Positions 5,573-8,723 of a stretch of DNA of 8,723 nt are shown piece by piece. Made by a program: the position numbers and the translations under genes. Source of the DNA: Clostridiales bacterium (lineage in GTDB: Bacteria; Bacillota; Clostridia; Oscillospirales; Acutalibacteraceae); assembly GCA_022791355.1 (NCBI GenBank), contig JAAVYX010000266.1, forward strand, positions 1 through 8,723. Direction: 5' to 3'. Numbering within the stretch: the stretch's first letter is position 1; each line of letters starts with the position of its first letter. The notes under the pieces are model-generated. The model did not search any database. It was not told the DNA's origin and was given only the letters and a program-made list of their open reading frames with translations.

Positions 5573-6538
5573 ATGAAAAAAGCGTTAGCATTGGCACTTG
5601 CGGCGGTTATGACCACTGCTTTCCTGACGTCCTGCGGGGACAGCGGCGATACCGGATCCGACGGCTCTAAGGGTGGCGACGCCGCCAAGGCCTCCAAGGT
5701 CTACCTGATCACCATGGACCAGATGGACCAGCACTGGGTGAACGTCGACAAGGGCTGTAAGCAGGCCGTTGACGAGCTCAAGGGCAAGGGGACCAACATC
5801 GAGTATAAGTGGTCGGCTCCCGATAAGAAGGAAGACGCCAAGCAGATCGAGTGCGTCAACAACGCCGTGGCCGACGGCGCGGACATCATCCTGGTCGCCG
5901 CCAACGGACCCGACGCCATCACCGATTCCCTCAAGGAAGCCACTAAGGCCGGCGTGAAGATCATCTACGTCGACTCTGCCGCCAACTACGAGGGTATCCA
6001 GACCCTGGCTACCGACAACAAGGCCGCCGGCAAAACGGCTGGCGAGCAGATGCTCCAGGCCCTGAAGGATAAGAACGTTACCAGCGGCAACATCGGTATC
6101 ATAACGGTCAACGCCGCTACCGCTTCTACCGTGGCCCGCGTCGAGGGCTTCCGTTCCGCTTTTGAGGGCACCCAGTTTACCCTGAGCGAGGATCAGTATG
6201 CCGAGGGCGACCCCGTTAAGGCCAAGGAGTTCGCCACCAACTTCCTGTCCCAGAACTATGTGGGCCTCTTCGGTTCCAACGAGGGTACCACCGTGGGTGT
6301 GGGCAACGCCATCGACGAGAAGAACAGCGAGGCCGTAGGCGTGGGCTTCGATAAGTCCGACTCGGTCCTGACCCTGATCAACAAGGGCGCTCTGCTATGC
6401 ACCATGGCTCAGAATCCCGATAAGATGGGCTACGAAGGCATGATGACCGCCGCCAAGGTCCTGAAGGGCGAAACCATCACCGAGAAGAATATCGACACCG
6501 GCGTTACCGTTCTCAATAAGGACAACGCCAATTCCTAA
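5573..6538 (+). CDS. Sugar ABC transporter substrate-binding lipoprotein
   Basis: Extracellular binding protein of the periplasmic-binding-protein type 1 family (RbsB/MglB-like, Peripla_BP_4), 321 residues, anchored by lipid. The signal peptide (MKK then a hydrophobic stretch) ends in the lipobox LTSC with the lipidated Cys at 21, followed by a Gly/Ser/Asp-rich linker to about residue 40. By comparison with E. coli RbsB, likely ligand contacts are Asp134 (VDSAA), Asn236 (SNEG), Asp260 (FDKSD) and Gln280 (MAQNP). The two ribose-contact arginines appear to be replaced (Ser135 and a Val near 187), so the ligand is probably not ribose; this alignment is by eye. A strong AGGAGG (5560-5565) sets the start. 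Strong preference for AAG, GCC and ATC codons suggests high expression. It is the last gene of the operon. Confidence 0.95.
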   Translation: MKKALALALAAVMTTAFLTSCGDSGDTGSDGSKGGDAAKASKVYLITMDQMDQHWVNVDKGCKQAVDELKGKGTNIEYKWSAPDKKEDAKQIECVNNAVADGADIILVAANGPDAITDSLKEATKAGVKIIYVDSAANYEGIQTLATDNKAAGKTAGEQMLQALKDKNVTSGNIGIITVNAATASTVARVEGFRSAFEGTQFTLSEDQYAEGDPVKAKEFATNFLSQNYVGLFGSNEGTTVGVGNAIDEKNSEAVGVGFDKSDSVLTLINKGALLCTMAQNPDKMGYEGMMTAAKVLKGETITEKNIDTGVTVLNKDNANS

Positions 6539-6570
6539 TCGGATTCGCTCATGGATCAGTTTCCTTTCCC

Positions 6571-6605
6571 AAAAATCCCCCGGGCTTAAAGCCCGGGGGA
6601 TTTTT
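6571..6605. terminator. Bidirectional terminator between convergent genes
   Basis: aaaaatcccccgggc (6571-6585) pairs perfectly with gcccgggggattttt (6591-6605) around a 5-nt loop. The A-run on the left arm becomes a T-run on the minus strand, so it can end the importer operon from one side and the GH43 transcript from the other. It starts 33 bases after the binding-protein stop codon. Confidence 0.92.
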
Positions 6606-6649
6606 ATCTTGCAGGCGGTTTCTGTTCCCTGCAAACTCCCTGTCCTGCT

Positions 6650-7588
6650 TTATTCACCCGAAGGAGCGGGGGCCTCCTCGCCGAAGGGAAGGGGCTGGCC
6701 CAGTACGGGCTGGCCATCGCTCCAGTTCACCCGCTGGATACAGGCCGTCCGACCGGCCCAGCCGGAGCCGGACACTGGATTGGCGTGATAGACCATCCAG
6801 TCCTCCCGTCCGTCGGGGGAGGAGGTGAAGGAGCAGTGGCCGGGACCGAATACCCGGTCGCTTTTGGAGAAAAAGGGCTTGTCGGACTTTTTCCAGCAGG
6901 CCGGGTCCAACGGGTCCCCGCCCAGGAATGTAAGCAGACCCAGGCAGTAGTCGTCCGACCAGCTGCCGCTGGCCGAGTAGGCCAAGAAGGTTTTCCCATC
7001 CCGCTGCAGGACGGCCGGCCCCTCGTTGATTTTGGGATCGCCGCCCCGCAGCTCCCAGTCGTACTCCGGCTTGGATAGCCGCACCCGGGGACCGCATAGA
7101 GCGTAGGGCGCAGACATGGGGGCGATGTAGATATCCTGGGCGATATTTTCATACCCTGCCCAGCCCGACCAGATAAAATAGAGCCGGCCGTCCAATTGCA
7201 GGATGGTACCGTCAATGGCCCAGTGGTCCCCGCCGTCGGCCAGCTTGGATTTGAGGGTAAAGGGCTTTTGCGGGTCGGTTTCGTCCCCCTCCAAACAGTA
7301 CATGCGGTGATGGACGTTGTCGCCGTCGTCGGCGGCCACGTAGACGTACCATCGGCCGTCCAGATAGTGCAGCTCGGGCGCCCATAGCTCCTGGGAGTAA
7401 GCCCGTCCCTCGGGCGGCTGATAAACCGGGACGCCCTGCGCCTTACCCAGCTGGGTCAGACTGTCCAGCTTGGCGACAAAAACGGTGCGGCCGGGGCCGG
7501 AATAGCAGTAGTAATAGAAGCCGCCGCGGCGGACGACCCAGGGATCGTTGCCCCAGGGGGCGACGGGATTACAGTAAGTTTTCAGCAT
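6650..7588 (-). CDS. GH43 family glycosidase (arabinofuranosidase/xylosidase-like)
   Basis: Five-bladed beta-propeller glycoside hydrolase of 312 residues, a full single-domain GH43, most like enzymes annotated as alpha-L-arabinofuranosidase (AbfII type). The expected inverting triad is visible: Asp15 as base (GNDPW), Asp126 as pKa modulator (AIDGT) and Glu189 as acid (INEGP). Supporting motifs are ELWAPELHY (67-75), SASGSWSDD (205-213) and GPGH with His251. There is no signal peptide or binding module, so it acts in the cytoplasm on imported short arabinose- or xylose-containing oligosaccharides. The start is fixed by AAAGGAGG at 7596-7603, 7 bases away, and it has its own promoter. It converges on the importer operon, which suggests a shared substrate pathway, although CUT2 importers usually carry monosaccharides. 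Exact specificity is not determinable by eye. Confidence 0.93.
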   Translation of the reverse strand: MLKTYCNPVAPWGNDPWVVRRGGFYYYCYSGPGRTVFVAKLDSLTQLGKAQGVPVYQPPEGRAYSQELWAPELHYLDGRWYVYVAADDGDNVHHRMYCLEGDETDPQKPFTLKSKLADGGDHWAIDGTILQLDGRLYFIWSGWAGYENIAQDIYIAPMSAPYALCGPRVRLSKPEYDWELRGGDPKINEGPAVLQRDGKTFLAYSASGSWSDDYCLGLLTFLGGDPLDPACWKKSDKPFFSKSDRVFGPGHCSFTSSPDGREDWMVYHANPVSGSGWAGRTACIQRVNWSDGQPVLGQPLPFGEEAPAPSGE

Positions 7589-7614
7589 AGAGAAACCTCC
7601 TTTGCTTTTTATAT

Positions 7615-7643
7615 ATTATAGCTTTGATTTTGGGAGAAGCCAA
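7615..7643 (-). promoter_or_regulatory. Promoter of the GH43 gene
   Basis: On the minus strand TTGGCT (7638-7643) and a perfect TATAAT (7615-7620) are separated by 17 bases, in the 69-bp gap after the XRE gene. Transcription would start near 7608, just before the ribosome binding site. The GH43 gene therefore can be expressed independently of the two regulator genes upstream. Confidence 0.75.
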
Positions 7644-7657
7644 GATGGGATTTTTAT

Positions 7658-7927
7658 TTAATCGATTAGAGTTCTGATTATATCGGCGGGCTGTTTGATT
7701 TGAAAATAGTAACAGATATCGTAGAAATGCTTCATACTGAAGCCGGCGGGTACCTGCTTGTTTTCCAAAGCGATAATATAAGGCAAAGGGATTTTGGCGG
7801 CCTCCGCCAGTTCCAGCTGGGACAGGCCCGTTTTTACGCGGAGATTTTTGACGTTTTGGAAGAGATATTGGCATTGTTTTTGCGCATACTCGTCATGGGA
7901 TTCTACGGATTCCTGAAAGTGTTTCAT
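7658..7927 (-). CDS. Small XRE-type helix-turn-helix protein
   Basis: An 89-residue DNA-binding protein of the Cro/C1 (HTH_3/XRE) family. The helix-turn-helix spans about residues 22-80, with the characteristic LRVKTGLSQLELAEAAKI (29-46) and recognition-helix region PYIIALENKQ. There is a short charged N-terminal extension and no second domain, so no ligand or enzyme function is apparent. GAGGTGAT at 7933-7940 lies 5 bases from the ATG. Its gene follows the ribbon-helix-helix gene by 19 bases, so the two are probably one transcript, and it precedes the GH43 gene on the same strand. It may regulate its own operon or the glycosidase; its targets are unknown. Confidence 0.85.
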   Translation of the reverse strand: MKHFQESVESHDEYAQKQCQYLFQNVKNLRVKTGLSQLELAEAAKIPLPYIIALENKQVPAGFSMKHFYDICYYFQIKQPADIIRTLID

Positions 7928-7946
7928 GTTTTATCACCTCAAAATA

Positions 7947-8123
7947 TTACTTTGTATTTCCCACATCGGCGCTTGATTGGCTGGACTGTTTGCCTAAATG
8001 ATCCTTCAATACTAAATTGATGTATTGCGAAAGAGAGCGATCATACTGGTCCGCTAAAATTTTGCTTTCCTCAATCGTTTCTTCATCCAAAGTCAAACTG
8101 ACTCTTTTCTTTAATGGTTTCAT
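7947..8123 (-). CDS. Small ribbon-helix-helix (CopG/Arc-like) protein
   Basis: A 58-residue protein from the ATG at 8121-8123. The N-terminal KKRVSLTLDEETIEES reads as a beta strand followed by helix A of a ribbon-helix-helix fold. Helix B follows (SLSQYINLVLKDHL), with a short polar tail. Such dimeric proteins bind DNA through the paired strands and are often antitoxins or plasmid/phage regulators. No toxin gene is next to it; the downstream partner is the XRE regulator 19 bases away. The longer reading from a GTG at 8132 is rejected because that GTG lies within the ribosome binding site. Confidence 0.8.
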   Translation of the reverse strand: MKPLKKRVSLTLDEETIEESKILADQYDRSLSQYINLVLKDHLGKQSSQSSADVGNTK

Positions 8124-8129
8124 CTTCAA

Positions 8130-8135
8130 CACCTC
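8130..8135 (-). promoter_or_regulatory. Ribosome binding site deciding the ribbon-helix-helix start
   Basis: On the minus strand GAGGTG lies 6 bases before the ATG at 8121-8123. The upstream in-frame GTG is the last three bases of this site itself and cannot act as both, so the protein begins at the ATG. Confidence 0.75.
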
Positions 8136-8175
8136 ATGTCTTTACAATACCATAAGATGATAGATTGCGACGGAT

Positions 8176-8346
8176 TTGCACATAAAGTAGTACAAAATAA
8201 TATCTAAATATCGGATAATATAGCAAATATAAAAGCAGTGTATATTTACAAAGAATCCTGTAGCCGGGTCTCTGTTTTGATGATGTGAAAAATAGGATAT
8301 AAATATCTATAACGATTTGGGACAGCCTTTTCAGGCTGTCCCTTTT
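8176..8346 (+). ncRNA. Candidate small RNA in the divergent gap
   Basis: A plausible promoter (TTGCAC at 8176-8181, 16-bp spacer, TAATAT at 8198-8203) faces right, and a strong terminator ends at 8346. There is no reading frame worth calling between them. A transcript of about 135-140 nt would run from near 8210. The AT-rich body is not obviously folded apart from the terminator. This is a prediction from promoter plus orphan terminator only. Confidence 0.3.
8319..8346 (+). terminator. Orphan rho-independent terminator
   Basis: gggacagcct (8319-8328) pairs perfectly with aggctgtccc (8333-8342) around tttc, followed by TTTT. It is a well-formed plus-strand terminator, yet the nearest genes are transcribed away from it on both sides, so it has no visible gene to end. 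Confidence 0.8.
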
Positions 8347-8365
8347 CTATTCGTTACAAAATAAT

Positions 8366-8391
8366 AAGCTGAGACGTTAATCTCAGCTTTT
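8366..8391. terminator. Second hairpin, probable bidirectional terminator
   Basis: aagctgaga (8366-8374) pairs perfectly with tctcagctt (8381-8389) around a 6-nt loop, followed by TT and an A-run. The minus-strand side is also T-rich. It lies 20 bases after the previous terminator, possibly as a backup, and may insulate the antitoxin promoter. Confidence 0.6.
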
Positions 8392-8500
8392 AAAAACCGT
8401 TACATTTTTACTGGCCCCTTGCTCTTATATTCAGCTTTAGGTTTCCTCTATGGGTGAAACCAGATAGGGATAAAAATATAAAAAATTTTTTCTTTCATAT

Positions 8501-8584
8501 CGCACGAATTTTAATAATACTTTTTCGTATTTCGCATGATTTTATTGATTTTTTCTATAAAATCGCATATAATAAAATAACGCA
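8501..8584 (+). repeat. Repeated CGCA motifs around the antitoxin promoter
   Basis: Similar AT-flanked words containing cgca begin at 8501 (tcgcacgaatttt), 8533 (tcgcatgatttta), 8564 (tcgcatataataa) and, more weakly, 8581 (acgcaaagaaaa). The first three are 32 and 31 bases apart, about three helical turns, and they bracket the promoter. They may be operator sites, for instance for autoregulation by the antitoxin complex; that is inference. Confidence 0.35.
8545..8573 (+). promoter_or_regulatory. Promoter of the antitoxin gene
   Basis: TTGATT (8545-8550) and a perfect TATAAT (8568-8573) are spaced by 17 bases, giving a start near 8580 and a short leader of about 25 nt before the antitoxin ATG. 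Confidence 0.8.
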
Positions 8585-8604
8585 AAGAAAAGGAGGATTT
8601 AGCC

Positions 8605-8723
8605 ATGGTTGTTACCGCAACAGAATTTAAAGCTAATTTCGGAAAGTATCTTGAATTAATTACTAAGGAAGATATCTTTATTACTCGTAATGGAAAAACG
8701 GTTGCTAAAGTTGTAAATCCACA
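8605..8723 (+). CDS. Phd/YefM-type antitoxin, N-terminal part
   Basis: The first 39 codons of a gene that runs off the window. The start MVVTATEFKANFGKYLELI, followed by IFITRNGKTVAKVV, is the characteristic N-terminal dimerisation and DNA-binding fold of type II antitoxins of the Phd/YefM family. These neutralise a toxin encoded by the next gene and repress their own promoter. AAAGGAGG at 8589-8596 lies 8 bases from the ATG, and a strong promoter stands upstream. AT-rich codons differ from the GC-rich metabolic genes to the left, fitting recent acquisition. The toxin (RelE, YoeB, PIN or Doc type) would lie beyond the right edge and is not visible. Confidence 0.88.
   Translation, partial: MVVTATEFKANFGKYLELITKEDIFITRNGKTVAKVVNP

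Overview
The window looks like a GC-rich gut-type Firmicute (Clostridia, probably Oscillospiraceae or a relative). This is an inference from strong AGGAGG-type ribosome binding sites, Gram-positive-style lipoprotein and transporter genes, a GH43 arabinosidase-like enzyme, and GC-rich codon use that gives way to an AT-rich right edge.

Positions 1-898 contain no convincing gene, which is long for a bacterial genome. Positions 1-600 are full of inverted repeats: a two-tiered hairpin at 313-390, smaller hairpins, a GC hairpin followed by five T residues, and a 14-bp perfect hairpin. Positions 621-813 carry a degenerate array of about five short repeats. Next comes a 495-residue protein (899-2386, +) with the fold pattern of a two-domain sugar ABC ATPase, but with the Walker A, signature, Walker B and H-loop residues replaced in both halves. 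It is an intact pseudo-ATPase and the most unusual gene here. A terminator whose loop contains its stop codon closes it off.

Positions 2387-2892 are a second gene-free stretch holding a 127-nt interrupted hairpin, then operator-like repeats and a promoter. These precede a complete CUT2-type (ribose/galactose/xylose class) sugar importer: two-domain ATPase (2893-4410), permease (4419-5498) and lipoprotein substrate-binding protein (5573-6538). A bidirectional terminator at 6571-6605 separates it from the convergent gene.

On the minus strand lie a cytoplasmic GH43 glycosidase (6650-7588) with its own promoter, an XRE-type regulator (7658-7927) and a ribbon-helix-helix protein (7947-8123). GH43 and the importer probably belong to one pentose or plant-glycan utilisation locus; the true substrate cannot be read from the sequence.

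Positions 8124-8604 are an AT-rich divergent gap containing two terminators that serve no visible gene (possibly a small RNA), then repeated CGCA motifs and a strong promoter. The promoter drives the start of a Phd/YefM-type antitoxin (8605 to the window end). The AT-rich right side probably has a different origin from the metabolic locus.
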